The notes under the pieces are model-generated. The model had not been told where the DNA came from, did no database searches, and worked only from the letters and a program-made list of their open reading frames with translations. A program made the position numbers and the translations under genes. 64,000 bases of DNA from Solenopsis invicta (Eukaryota > Arthropoda > Insecta > Hymenoptera > Formicidae), in NCBI RefSeq assembly GCF_016802725.1, contig NC_052666.1, positions 6,737,001-6,801,000 on the forward strand, read 5' to 3'. This document shows positions 47,401 to 57,925 of this stretch, piece by piece (position 1 is the first letter of the stretch; each line of letters starts with the position of its first letter).

Positions 47401-47873
47401 TGTATATTATATCACAATATTTTTAATTTTTGTGTACTTGTGACACCCTCAATAATGACAAAGTTAGGCACACAAAAAATTAAATTATTTTTATTAAAAT
47501 CTCCAAAACGTACTTTTTCCTTTTCTGTGTCTTTATAGATGGTATTGCTCCAGGATTTGTAATTAAACAATTTAATTTTTTCTTTAAATCTTCTTCCTTA
47601 AAATGATTGGAACATAGGAAGGTAGCGGTATTAAGATCCTGCTCCTTGATTCCACAGAAGGATAGCCATTTTTCTCGATCTTGCTTATTTTTCGGAAACC
47701 TGTAAATATATTATATAAGCATTTTAATTTTTAATGCCAAAACTATTCAATTTTACAGTAAATTAATATGTATGTATTCTAAAACATACATAACCTATAC
47801 AAAAATAATTTTCTTACCGGTGATATGAAACGGTTTTGTTTCGATTGCCGCACAGCAGACAATACACTCCCAT
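44433..47873 (-). CDS. P-like transposase (THAP domain, coiled coil, P-type catalytic region)
   Basis: Five blocks on the minus strand. E1 47873-47818: MGVYCLLCGNRNKTVSYHR, the first THAP Cys pair. E2 47699-47514: RFPKNKQDREKWLSF, CSNHF, GAIPSIK, the rest of the THAP finger. E3 47364-47108: four repeats of EDSPTAANT(I/R/T). E4 47005-46746: basic coiled coil (LTRRVISQYSRNIKTLQQSQ). E5 46392-44433: the P-type catalytic part (VIDEIAIRESIDYDG, LTFDGASVN, FFDPCHMLKLVRN, DHLETFFSALRSRGGFN). E1 to E4 join in phase; E4 to E5 leaves a one-base phase mismatch as I draw it, so another acceptor, a small exon or an indel is needed. It would bind the ends through THAP and excise the element. Confidence 0.82.
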
Positions 47874-48603
47874 TTTTCTTTTTCTAATTTGTTTTTCTAT
47901 CAGGCACAGCACAAATTAGCACAGGCAAAAACTGACGCTTGATTTTGTCGCTAAACTTTAATATAACCTGACTCGATTTATATCAACGTACATACACAAC
48001 CAAAATGTACAATATATGTACATAACACAATCTCACTCCGACCGCGCATGCGCATTTCGAGGAAAAGTAATGAAAAGAGACAGAACTATATATTGTTGTC
48101 TCGCTTCTTGGACACAGTCGCGTCTTCCTATTCCCCTTCCATGTTTATAAGTTCTATGGCTGCCGCGTGATCGTAACGACAGGTTAGCCTGGTGCGCGCA
48201 CGTGGCGTTCTGCCGGTGTATTGCTCGGGTGGACGGAGCGGAGTGGCAGTGCGCGCGAGGTGGAGGGGCGTTTTGTTACAATGCATTCCAGATATGCATC
48301 CGGATGCATGGGGCCCTCAAGCCATATACACGCATATTGCACATATTACAGATAAACTATGTATTATTTTTATTTTGTAACTTTTTAAATATTATAACCT
48401 ATTGTAATCTTTATATAACCTTCATGTAACCTTTCACTTCTTTTTTTTTCAGGTAAACTTTTTTTATAAAATATTTTTTATAAAATATGATACAAAAACT
48501 TTGATTGTAATCGTGATATCAATATTTTTACCGTTTTCTTCCATCCCAATCTTGAGTATTAGAAAAAACTTTCCCTTTTACAAATTAAATTTTCTTTTTT
48601 AAA

Positions 48604-48605
<2 letters not shown>

Positions 48606-48637
<32 letters not shown>

Positions 48638-48662
48638 GACAGATACACACACACACGCGTAT

Positions 48663-48712
<50 letters not shown>
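48606..48712. repeat. CA microsatellite
   Basis: Two CA runs (about 48606-48634 and 48663-48708) joined by a degenerate spacer and followed by TA repeats. 48356-49138 otherwise shows no gene. Confidence 0.9.
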
Positions 48713-48721
<9 letters not shown>

Positions 48722-49142
48722 AAACATGATTATCTAGTATCATAACATCGATGTTTTAACTTTGGCGTATGTTAGGTTGTGTAAACGTAGTAAATGATAA
48801 AGAATATGCGTACATGCATGCTTACGTAATAGAAAGCGTGCGTGTGTGCATGGCTGCGTAAGAGATAGCGAGAGATATAAAAGAGATAGTGAATCGGTGT
48901 CTTGCGTGCATCGAACAAAGCCAGAAAGAGAGAGAGAGAGAGTGCGAGTATATGACTAATGAATAAAGAATCAAACGTAAGCATATAGTTCAAAGGTAAA
49001 ACAGGGAAGAATTAAAATAACGACATTTAACGCAACATTCAGGAACTAATCAACTGCTTTTCTTCCCACCGATATCGCACGCAAGAATACACACGACGTA
49101 TACACGAAATTTTCTGGAAGGTCAATCTTCTATATTAAGCAC

Positions 49143-50447
49143 TGTAACGGTTCGACTTTTCTCGCGGTCACGGATTAGCTCGCCGGTGCCAGGGTCGAGA
49201 AAAAAAGGAACTCCGATTTGAAAAGAAATTAACAAAATATTTATTTAAATCAATTTTTCCTCACACTCCGTGATACAAAAAAAATAAAATTTATTAGGAA
49301 GAGAGGAAGTTAACACCTTCGGAACTCGTGTTCCCCGGAACGTTTGATCACACACGGAAAGAACCTAAAACTAATTATAACGTACTCGCATAGAGAACAC
49401 ATAGAAAACTTAAACTAAATTAAGCGCTCGCGGCGTCGATTGAGACGCGGATCTTACAAACTAACGCTCGGAAAATATTACAAGTAACGCGGACTTAATG
49501 CTAACGCAACTTAATAGCTATCGCTCGCCTGAGGAAGGGGTCAAGATACGCTCGCTTTGTTAGGAGGGCGCTTGTTCGGACGGAACGCTCGGGACGGAGG
49601 ATATTCAAGGAAAAATCCGGCGAGGAAGTTGTAACTCCGGGTAAACGCGTCGTCGCCGACCGAGTGAAATTATTCTAAATCTGCTCTGAAAATAAAACGA
49701 CAATTAAGAATCGAAATTATAGGACAGGTAATAGGTAAAGAAACGGGTAACCGAGTACGCCCGGTATCAGGAAGCCGAGAGCACCCGGCGTAGGAGTGCG
49801 GTACGGAATAACCGAGTACGCCCGGTATTAGGAGGCCGTAAACGGCCTGTTTCAGGAAGCCGAGAACGCTCGGCACAGGAGGGCGGATACCCGAGAACGC
49901 CCGGTGTCAGGAAGGCCGTGAACAGCCGGTGTCAGGAAGGCCGTGAACGGCCGGTGTCAGGAAGCCGAAAACGCCCGGCACAGGAGTGCGGATAACCGAG
50001 AACGCCCGATGTCAGGGGTTTTCAGAAAACCGAGTACACCCGGTATAAGGAAGCCGAGAACACCCAGCCAAGGAGCTCCGAGTACTCCCGGAGTGTCGGT
50101 ACCGGTGATTTGGAACCGACTGGTTGCTCCTTCCTGGTGTGGCTCCGTGTTTATACCCTCCAGCCGCCCACGCAGTCGGAACCACGTGTTTACCCCACTT
50201 TTCGGCGTGTACCTACGCGCACGTGCCCGCGCGATGCTACGTGTGACGTCACGCGACCGGGCGCAAGAGCGAGCGAGATGGAAGACGGAACCGACGTCAC
50301 GTGGCCGCGCGTGCGAGTGAGCGAGACGGAGAGTACTGACGTCACGTGATCGGGTGTGCGAGTAAAAAGGACGGAACGATATATTATAATCCGGCGTGCG
50401 AGCGAGAAAGAGATATAACTTACCCTCGTAACGATGCTGTCGTTACA
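49143..50447. mobile_element. Solo LTR of the Lys-primed Gypsy family
   Basis: TGTAACGGTTCGAC at 49143 to GTCGTTACA at 50447, 1305 bp, flanked by GCAC at 49139-49142 and 50448-50451. It is clearly homologous to the LTRs at 29.7 and 35.9 kb, including the same A/T-rich start, the GTGTTCCCCGG block and the GAGAACGCCCGG tandem region (49740-50100), here with extra units. No internal coding sequence. Confidence 0.9.
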
Positions 50448-50662
50448 GCACCTAGACTCAATTCTAACAGCACAATATTGTTCTTTAATGTCCACTTTAC
50501 AACGGACGCTACTTGTTTTATACGTGCAAAGTATGAAAATTTTATACGAAAAAGATTTTCTATGAGTCAACGCCAGAAGTCAACAACGAAACTGTAATTT
50601 TATAATTTTTTTTCTTTTTTCTTATAAAATTCTACCGTCCATTGTAAATTATTGTCTATACT

Positions 50663-51291
50663 TTAATTGTGGAGAAGGATTTGTAAATTTGTGCAATTAG
50701 AAAAACGGCCTTTCAGAAAATTAGCGCTTTCAGTCGGTAAAAAGGACGGTTTTAGCATCCCCTTAATTCCTTTTAAAAAAGAGTGAGCGGGACTATCACA
50801 AGTAAAACATTTAATACAAAGTTTCATTAAACAATTTGAAATAAGCAAACCATCGTGTTGTAATGTATTGACGTCATCAACAAATTTATATAAATATTGG
50901 TTAATATTATTGGGCTTATTATTTCCACAATATATGCCTACAACAAACGGTTTGTATACAACAGGGTCATAATGAATTTTACATAGAACAGGCCAAAGTT
51001 GCTTTCGACTTAATTTGTATAATGGTACGCCATCAACATTTATTTGTAAAGATATTTCTCGATCATGCAAAGCCGTATTAACACAGCTTTGTAATCCCTC
51101 ACGTAAACCAAAATATACGTACTAATATTGTTCTTTTTTGCATCTATGAAAGTTTCGATATTAAAAGTGTATTTCGTTTTAATAAAAGATTTGACAGATG
51201 CTGGCAATTGTGATAGGAGGTTAAGGCGATGCTGGAGATACCGACTGAACACGATTATTTTTATTTTCACTAAACTTTTTATGGAATTCAT
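50663..51291 (-). pseudogene. Transposase fragment (insect Transposase_21-like)
   Basis: The minus strand reads SSL-type text in two frames: 51291-51110 (SQLPASVKSFIKTKYTFNIE) then 51070-50663 (ISLQINVDGVPLYKLSRKQL, PFVVGIYCGNNKPNNINQYL, CDSPAHSFLKGIKG). The phrases match a large, poorly described insect transposase group related to CACTA-type Transposase_21. A frameshift at about 51115 separates them and both ends are missing. Not functional. 50452-50662 and 51292-52260 flank it without other genes. Confidence 0.55.
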
Positions 51292-52341
51292 AGAATTATA
51301 AATCCTTCTCCAGGATTAAAGTATTGACAAAAACACAATAGGCTGGCACCAATTTGACATGAAAAACAGAAAAAAGTTACAAATCTATGTGCTTCTGTAG
51401 TAGTCTCGTGACAATATGTGCTGCGTATAAAAGTTTTAGACGTTGTACGTACATAATAACCATCCAGCGTATTGTGAATTACACGTAAGATTGTTAGTGT
51501 GCTTTCAAAACGATCCTAGAAGCTTTAGAATAAAAGATACTTTCAATTAAAAATGTCGTGTTTATGTGTGCGTGCAGAATCGGTGTGGGAATCGGTGAAG
51601 AGTGAGACAGAGCACTAGTTTAGTTCCTCGATGTTGCGATAGGGGCGCTGTGCAGTGAAAGGCACCGCTGAATCATAGTAACGATCTCATTTATCAACTG
51701 ACTCAGACCCGTAACTAGCTTTTTATGTGCACTGGGCAAAGTTTTATTTTCAATTCCTTATTTTTTTTAGAGGAGATATAATAATAAAATATTATTTTAA
51801 ATAAATAATTAATATAAATTAAACATAAAATAAACAATGCATATATTTGTTAATGTATAACTGTTGAAAAATTAACTTAAATAACATTTTAAAAATATTA
51901 TCTGGTTATTGAATAGAAACGTCTATGGCATGTTCAAAGAATGTCCTAATCTTTGGATAAAGTGTGCTGTAAACAACTTCAAGATTACATCCAATGGATT
52001 TATATAAAAGTGCTTGAAAGAAAACGAAATAATTATAAAACTGTATGTATGAGTGTATTTAATCAAATAAAATATATTACTAAGTAATACTAATGTTTAT
52101 TTGCATTATTTGTAAAAAAGTTTTGCATAAGCGTAACAATGCAAAATCTTTATAAAAATACATAACGGCTGTAAAGTCTGTATCAGATTATGCATTACAG
52201 ATAGAGAATTGCGAGTTGAAGATTAGAATACAACTAGTCAAAACCAAACGCAAAATTTAAATCATCTATTAGGAGTACAAATTGAAAACCGCCGTTTTTT
52301 GTCAAAATTTGAGGATTGATTGTTGAAAAATGGTTACATAC

Positions 52342-53383
52342 TTATTCTTGAAAGTATTGTCCATCGCTGGCCACTACTTTCTCCCACCTTTCGGGCAGCA
52401 TACGAATCCCGCGTCGAAAAAACTGCTCGTCTTTTGCGGCGATCCACGAATCGACCCAGTTTTTGGCCTCTTCGTAATAATGGAAGTGCTGCTCAGCCAG
52501 GCCATGCGCCATTGATCGGAACAAGTGGTAATCTGAAGGGGCGATGTCAGGAGAATACGGCGGATGAGGTAAGACGTCCCATTTCAATGTTTCCAGATAG
52601 GTTTTAACGACCTGAGCAACATGTGGCCGAGCGTTGTCGTGCAGCAACATCACTTTTTCGTGTCTTTGCTTGTATTGTGGCCGTTTTTCCTGCAATGCTC
52701 GGCTCAAACGCATTAGTTGTGTTCAGTAGCGAGCTCCTGTGATGGTTTCACCCGGTTGCAACAGCTCATAATAAATCACGCCGAGATGGTCCCACCAAAT
52801 ACACAGCATGAGCTTCGAGCCATGGATGTTTGGATTGGCCGTCGATGTTGATGCATGGCCGCGGTAGCCCCACGATTTTTTTCGCTTTGGATTATCATAA
52901 TGGATCCACTTTTCATCGCCGGTTACAATACGATGCAGAAAACCCTTCCGTTTTTGCCGTTGGAGCAGCTGTTTCGCACGCGAAAAAACGCCGTTCAACG
53001 TCTCTCGGCTTTAATTCGTATGGCACCCAGTGTCCAAGCTTTTGGATCATTCCCATGGTTTTCAAACGATGTGAAATAGCTTGTTGAGTCACGCCTAATG
53101 AATCTGCAAGCTCCTGTTGCGTTTGAGATGAATCTTCATTCAGTAATGTTTCCAATTGCGCGTCTTCAAACTTTTTCACCTGTCCGAGACGCTCCTTGTC
53201 TTCTACGCCGAAATCACCACTTCTGAAGCGTTGGATCCATTCTCGACACGTTTTTTCACTAATGGAAGCCTCACTATAAGTTTTTACAATCATTCGACGC
53301 GCCTCAGCCGCAGATTTTTTCGAATTGAAGGCAAAAAGCAAAACTTCCCGCAAATGACGCTTATTGGACACAAATTTCGACAT
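52342..53383 (-). pseudogene. mariner transposase (DD34D), one frameshift and one stop
   Basis: The N-terminal frame (53383-52913) has the two helix-turn-helix regions (LLFAFNSKKSAAEARRMI, TQQELADSLGVTQQAISHRL) and the linker WVPYEL. The catalytic frame (52998-52342) has VTGDEKWIHYDNP (first Asp), LLHDNARPH (second Asp) and YSPDIAPSDYHLF (third Asp, 34 residues after the second). An extra base near 52983 shifts frame, and a TGA after GARY (about 52724) interrupts. All three catalytic residues survive, so decay is slight. Confidence 0.88.
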
Positions 53384-53500
53384 TTTTGATCACAAAAAAA
53401 TATATAACGCCGATAAAAATTTACAACTGCAATGATAAGGAATTGTTGCCAGATGCTCAACCTCACATATAAAATTTTTAATTTAACGTTTGGCGCCAGC

Positions 53501-53707
53501 TGTAGCGACTTAATGTATAAATCACTAGATTTATTCGAGATTGAAAGATATTTATTATAAACGTGTTCATTCCTTGACAGACAATATATTAATAAAGAAG
53601 TAAATGTTTTTTTAACAAAAGATGTTTAGTGTGTTGCTAAGTAACAAGTGTAAAAAGTGTAAGTGTAAGAATAAATAGTGTAAGTGAAAGAGTGTAAGAA
53701 CGCCACA
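53501..53707 (-). repeat. 3' LTR of the CsRn1-like element
   Basis: 207 bp, ends CGCCACA. A purine-rich tract (minus strand CTTAGGGGGGAGTAC, 53708-53722) abuts it. Confidence 0.88.
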
Positions 53708-53728
53708 GTACTCCCCCCTAAGCGACGA

Positions 53729-56700
53729 CTACGTTGCGAAATGAACTTTCTTCTTAGCCGGGTAAGTTCTTAAAGGTCTTAAAACAGGAACAGAAATAGA
53801 AGCGGGAACATCCAAACTGGTTACAGGTTCCGTAGAAGAAGAGCAAGGTAAGGAAGTAGAAACTGCAGAAAAATCTTCTCTAGGAAGAAAAGCTGGTTTA
53901 AGCCGTTCCGTAGAAACATTAACAATATTACCTGAAACGTTTATAGAGAACAAATAATCAGAAATACGTTTGACAACAAGAAAAGGCCCAGAATAAGGAG
54001 GTTGAAGAGATTTCTTGACAGCATCATCACGAATCCAACCGTGAGTACAATCACAAAGATTTTTATGTACAAAAGGAGATTTCTTGATGTGATGACTGGT
54101 TGGTGAAGATCTAACATTCCTCATATGAATTCTGTGTTTTTCTAAAAAGATTTCAATATCCGCAGGAAAATCCTCTTCAATAAAAAATTCTCCAGGAATC
54201 CGAAGAGTGGTTCCATAGAGTAGTTTCGCAGGTGAAGCTTTTAAATCTTCTTTAAAACATGAACGAAGACCTAGAAGAACTGAAGGAAGAGACTCTAGCC
54301 AATTCTTCGTCTGATGACACATAATGGCAGTCTTGACAGTCCTATGCCACCTTTCCAAAATGCCATTTGAAGCAGGAAGATAAGCCGAAGTTCTTTTCCT
54401 GTCACAACCAATCAAATTGGTTAAAGCCTTAAAAAGAGATGCTTCAAACTGCGATCCTTGATCCGTGGTGATGGTTAAGGGAGAACCGTATCTAGCTACC
54501 CAATGAGTATAAAAAGTTGTAGAAACAGTGTCAGCAGAGATTTCCTTAAGAGGGATAGCTTCAGGCCAACGTGAAAAACGATCAATAATCGTGAGGCAAT
54601 AACGAAAATCTTGACAAGATGGAAGAGGACCAATCAAGTCTAAGTGGACATGTTGAAAACGTTGATCCGGAATCGCGATTCTAACAGGAACATTCTTCGT
54701 GTGTCTTGAAATCTTGGAACGTTGGCAAGGTAGACACGTACGAGTCCATTCTTTAACATCCTTTTTTAAAGATGGCCAAATAAATTTATGCAAAAGTTGT
54801 TTAGCTGTTGATCTACCACTGGGATGAGCAAGACCATGAACAACATCGAAAATCCTCTTGCGAAGAGATTTAGGTACATAAGGACGAATTAGTTCAGAGG
54901 AACAATCACAATAAATAGGAGAAGTTGAACCAGAAAGAATAAGTTTCCTTAACTGAAGAGAAGAGTTCGAAGAAAGTAAGTCTTGAAGTTCTTCATCTTC
55001 TTTTTGATAATCAGCTAACTCATCAAGAGAAACTATAATTGGCATTGAAACTGATTCAATTCTTGAAAGAGCATCGGCTACAGAATTTAACTTGCCTGAA
55101 ATATAAACAATATCAGTAGAAAATTGGGCTATAAAATCCAATTGTCTGATCTGTCTAGGAGATGCTTTATCAAGTTTCTGCCGAAAAGCATAAATCAAAG
55201 GCTTGTGATCTGTTCTAATAATCAGTTGACGTCCTTCAAGTAAATATTTAAAGTGCTTAATAGCTAAATAAATACTAAGTAGTTCTCGATCATAGGTGCT
55301 ATAATTCTTCTGAGTTTGATCAAGTTTTTTAGAAAAGAATGCAATAGGTTTACTAACATTATCAATGGTTTGTTCTAGAGACGCTCCAACAGCAAAATTA
55401 GAAGCATCACAAGTTAAAATCAAAGGAACATGTGGAGCAGGATGAGAAAGAGTAGTAACTCGGAGAAGTTCTTCTTTACAATTTTGAAAGGCTGTTTCAG
55501 TTTCATTATTCCAAGGGATAACTCTTCTATCTCTCTTGCGACTATCCTTTAAAAATTCAGTAAGTAAAGCTTGATGTTCGGCTGCATTTTTAAGACAGCG
55601 ACGATAATAATTGATAATGCCAATAAATCTGCGCATATCATGAATTGTCTTAGGTTTAGGAAAATCAATAATAGATTTTACTTTTTCTGTTGTAGGTTTA
55701 ATACCTTGATCTGAAACTAGGTATCCAAGGAAAGAAAGTTCTTTTTGTCCAAAAAGACATTTGGATACATTAATTGACATTCCGGCTTGTAATAAACGAT
55801 TAAAAATAATGCGCAAATGGGCAATATGTTCTTGTTCATTTTTGGAAGCTATAAGAATGTCGTCAAGATAGCAAAAAACAAAATCTAAATCACTGAGCAG
55901 TGAGTTCATTAATCTTTGAAAAGTTTGAGCTGCGTTACGAAGACCAAAAGGCATGACTAAAAATTCAAAAAGTCCAAAAGGTGTGGTAACGGCGGTCTTG
56001 TGAATATCCTCTTTGGCGACGGGTACTTGATAGTACGCTTTTACTAAGTCAATCTTGGAGAAGATATTCTTACCATAAAGCCCAGAAGTAAAATCTTGAA
56101 TATGAGGCAGTGGGTAACGATCAGGAATGGTAGCCGAATTTAATGCACGATAATCACCACAAAGTCTCCAAACATTTTCCGATTTGGGAACCATATGTAA
56201 AGGGGCTGCCCAAGTACTACTCGAAGGTCTACAAATTCCTTGTTCCATCATAAACTTGAATTCCTCCTTGGCAAACTTGAGTTTTTCCGGAGAAAGTCTT
56301 CTGGGAACTGAAAATTTAGGAGATCCTTCCGTGATGATACGATGTTCAATTCCATAAGACTTCACCGAAGAAAGAGGAGCAAATCGAGTAAGTCCAGGAA
56401 ATTCCGCTAAAATCCTGTGATAAGGAGAGTCAGGAGACATGGTACATATGGATAATTGTGAAACTTCTTGGATCTTTCCAAAATGTTTAAGGCCAGTAAC
56501 AGAGTCGACCAAGCGTTTGTTTTTAATGTCAACTAGGAGATTAAAATATCCAAGGAAATCTGCACCTAAAATGGGACGTTGAATATCCGCGATGCAAAAT
56601 TTCCAACGGAAATTTCTCCTGAGGCCAAGATCCAAAGAAAGAGTTTTAGAACCATAAGTATGAATTTGAGTACCATTGGCAGCAAAAAGTTTAAAATTAG

Positions 56701-56905
56701 CTGGTAATGGTTTAAACAAAACTCTCTTAGGTATTAAGGAAATATCAGCACCAGTATCAACAAGAAAATGTAAATTAGTTGATTTGTCAAAAATTACGAG
56801 GCGATGGCAAGGTAAACCGTTGTAAGCAGCCTCAATCTTCAACGGCGCTTCTAGTTTTCCTGAGAGTCGGTAAGAGTTTTTGACGTCAAGCAAGGAATGG
56901 TACAT
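53729..56905 (-). CDS. CsRn1-like Pol polyprotein
   Basis: 1058 codons without interruption. Domains in order: protease (LVDTGADISLI, near residue 50), reverse transcriptase (LPHIQDF, VMPFGLRNAAQTFQRLMNSL, FCYLDDILIAS), RNase H (LTCDASNFAVGAS, YDRELLSIY, IRTDHKPL), integrase zinc region (HGLAHPSGRS, CLPCQRSK), integrase core (HLDLIGPLPS, TTDQGSQFE, NGILERWHR) and a C-terminal tail (YSGPFLVVKRI). All catalytic residues I checked are present. It overlaps gag by 55 bases in the -1 frame, so it is probably made by -1 frameshifting; the first Met is used here only as a boundary. Confidence 0.9.
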   Translation of the reverse strand: MYHSLLDVKNSYRLSGKLEAPLKIEAAYNGLPCHRLVIFDKSTNLHFLVDTGADISLIPKRVLFKPLPANFKLFAANGTQIHTYGSKTLSLDLGLRRNFRWKFCIADIQRPILGADFLGYFNLLVDIKNKRLVDSVTGLKHFGKIQEVSQLSICTMSPDSPYHRILAEFPGLTRFAPLSSVKSYGIEHRIITEGSPKFSVPRRLSPEKLKFAKEEFKFMMEQGICRPSSSTWAAPLHMVPKSENVWRLCGDYRALNSATIPDRYPLPHIQDFTSGLYGKNIFSKIDLVKAYYQVPVAKEDIHKTAVTTPFGLFEFLVMPFGLRNAAQTFQRLMNSLLSDLDFVFCYLDDILIASKNEQEHIAHLRIIFNRLLQAGMSINVSKCLFGQKELSFLGYLVSDQGIKPTTEKVKSIIDFPKPKTIHDMRRFIGIINYYRRCLKNAAEHQALLTEFLKDSRKRDRRVIPWNNETETAFQNCKEELLRVTTLSHPAPHVPLILTCDASNFAVGASLEQTIDNVSKPIAFFSKKLDQTQKNYSTYDRELLSIYLAIKHFKYLLEGRQLIIRTDHKPLIYAFRQKLDKASPRQIRQLDFIAQFSTDIVYISGKLNSVADALSRIESVSMPIIVSLDELADYQKEDEELQDLLSSNSSLQLRKLILSGSTSPIYCDCSSELIRPYVPKSLRKRIFDVVHGLAHPSGRSTAKQLLHKFIWPSLKKDVKEWTRTCLPCQRSKISRHTKNVPVRIAIPDQRFQHVHLDLIGPLPSCQDFRYCLTIIDRFSRWPEAIPLKEISADTVSTTFYTHWVARYGSPLTITTDQGSQFEASLFKALTNLIGCDRKRTSAYLPASNGILERWHRTVKTAIMCHQTKNWLESLPSVLLGLRSCFKEDLKASPAKLLYGTTLRIPGEFFIEEDFPADIEIFLEKHRIHMRNVRSSPTSHHIKKSPFVHKNLCDCTHGWIRDDAVKKSLQPPYSGPFLVVKRISDYLFSINVSGNIVNVSTERLKPAFLPREDFSAVSTSLPCSSSTEPVTSLDVPASISVPVLRPLRTYPAKKKVHFAT

Positions 56906-57804
56906 CTCTTTGCCTTATTACCAAATTTTTTGTGATAAAAACAAATTGACTGATCTTTAGAATTAGATCTTTTATTTCGTGAATTTGATCTGAATTTTGA
57001 TCTGCTTCTAGATCGGCTAAAAGATCTGCCACGACGATGAGATACTTCAAGCGCAGCGATTCTTTGTTCCAAATCAGCAAAATCAGATTGTTTAGAGGTA
57101 GATTGCGTATTAACTTCCGCGACTTGAAAACCAGTATCACGTTCAACTATTTTATCCGCGAGTTCCGAGAGCTTGACTAAAGGTACGTTTTCAACCACTG
57201 CAAGAGTCGCTTGAACTTTATATGGTAAACGTTGTAGCCAAATCGAATGTAAAATGTTATCTGCTAAAGAACCACCGGATAATTGACGGATTTCACGTAA
57301 AAGTTCTGAAGGCTTCTTGTCATTTAACTCAATACCAGCTAATAATTGTCTCAAACGTTTTTCTTCAGAATCCGTGAAACGATGAATGAGTGCTTTCTTT
57401 AACTGATTATATTTATCAATTTCAGGCGGATTTTCAACAATCTCCGAAATCGCGACTAACGCTTGTTCATCAAGATGACGAATAACTGAACTATATTTAA
57501 TATCCTCAGAACGGATACGGTATACAGTAAATTCACTCTCAATCTGAGCAAACCACAGCTTAGGTTGTTTATGCCAAAAGGTTGGAAGTTTCAAAAGGCG
57601 AAATTCATTTGAATGAATCTGAGTGGACTCACCCGATGACTGATGTTCAAAACCAGAAGATAAATTTAAAATCTCTGTTCCGACCTGTTGTTGTAGGCTC
57701 ACGGTTGACGCTGAAGTAGTAGAAGTTGACGGAGTTGACTCAGATTTAACAGGAGTTCTGTCCACAGGCATTTTATTAAACTGATGCTTCCAGAGAAGAA
57801 CCAA
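56851..57804 (-). CDS. CsRn1-like Gag with CHCC zinc finger
   Basis: 317 codons. Capsid-like region LPTFWHKQPKLWFAQIESEF, then ALIHRFTDSEEKRLRQLLAG, then SIWLQRLPYKVQATLA. A basic Arg/Ser-rich stretch (RGRSFSRSRSRSKFRSNSRN) precedes a single unusual finger CFYHKKFGNKAKRCTIPC, with Cys-His-Cys-Cys spacing instead of the usual CCHC. This finger type and the Trp primer are known marks of the CsRn1 group. The frame ends inside the start of pol. Confidence 0.88.
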   Translation of the reverse strand: MVLLWKHQFNKMPVDRTPVKSESTPSTSTTSASTVSLQQQVGTEILNLSSGFEHQSSGESTQIHSNEFRLLKLPTFWHKQPKLWFAQIESEFTVYRIRSEDIKYSSVIRHLDEQALVAISEIVENPPEIDKYNQLKKALIHRFTDSEEKRLRQLLAGIELNDKKPSELLREIRQLSGGSLADNILHSIWLQRLPYKVQATLAVVENVPLVKLSELADKIVERDTGFQVAEVNTQSTSKQSDFADLEQRIAALEVSHRRGRSFSRSRSRSKFRSNSRNKRSNSKDQSICFYHKKFGNKAKRCTIPCLTSKTLTDSQEN

Positions 57805-57903
57805 GACGATCCAGAAATCAAAATTCGAAGATTCTTGTAGACACCAAATGGCACTTCGGAAATCAAACTTCCCGCGTCAAGAGATATTTCAGCTCACACC
57901 GTG

Positions 57904-57921
57904 ATCACGTCGGGGTCACCA
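57904..57921 (-). promoter_or_regulatory. Primer-binding site for tRNA-Trp
   Basis: ATCACGTCGGGGTCACCA on the plus strand equals the 3' end of eukaryotic tRNA-Trp with CCA. It lies four bases inside the 5' LTR. Confidence 0.8.
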
Positions 57922-57925
57922 AAAA

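Larger units (their letters stand above)
38834..48158 (-). mobile_element. P-like (THAP/P transposase) DNA transposon, interrupted by ISL2EU
   Basis: The terminal inverted repeats read CATAGAACTTATAAACATGG and continue to about 31 bp at both ends (38834 and, inverted, 48158). An exact 8 bp duplication GCTGCCGC flanks them (38826-38833 and 48159-48166), the length typical of P elements. Removing the nested ISL2EU (39283-44071 plus a 2 bp duplication) leaves about 4.5 kb. It carries one transposase gene on the minus strand. It sits inside the solo LTR. Confidence 0.9.
37745..48280. mobile_element. Solo LTR (about 1.2 kb without its insert), interrupted by a P-like element
   Basis: It starts TGTAACGCTGG at 37745, runs to 38833, resumes after the P-like element at 48167 and ends TTTTGTTACA at 48280: about 1205 bp of LTR. 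ATGC flanks it at 37741-37744 and 48281-48284. No internal gag or pol is present. Ends and a GCGGATAAGCTCGCCGG block resemble the Lys-primed Gypsy LTR, so it is a related subfamily. It has internal repeats on GAGGAT and TCTCG (38450-38690). Homologous recombination between two LTRs is the usual origin. Confidence 0.82.
37516..48355 (+). pseudogene. Proline-rich terminal exon of a host-like gene, split by nested insertions
   Basis: After an acceptor at 37515 the frame reads ILQRERRKQGQKSTYSV, then Pro/Tyr/His-rich text (PLPIQPPVIYPPAIHPSS) up to 37744. There the solo LTR begins, and its own TGTAACG supplies an early TAA. After the LTR and the repeated ATGC (48281-48284), the same frame resumes at 48285 and stays open for 23 more codons (SRYASGCMGPSS, HIHAYCTYYR) to TAA at 48353-48355. 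This continuity supports one original exon of about 300 bp. Function unknown; composition suggests a disordered tail. A minus-strand exon at 63080 starts with a similar IVQEEVERLL. With the insertions the exon is truncated or skipped. Confidence 0.55.
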
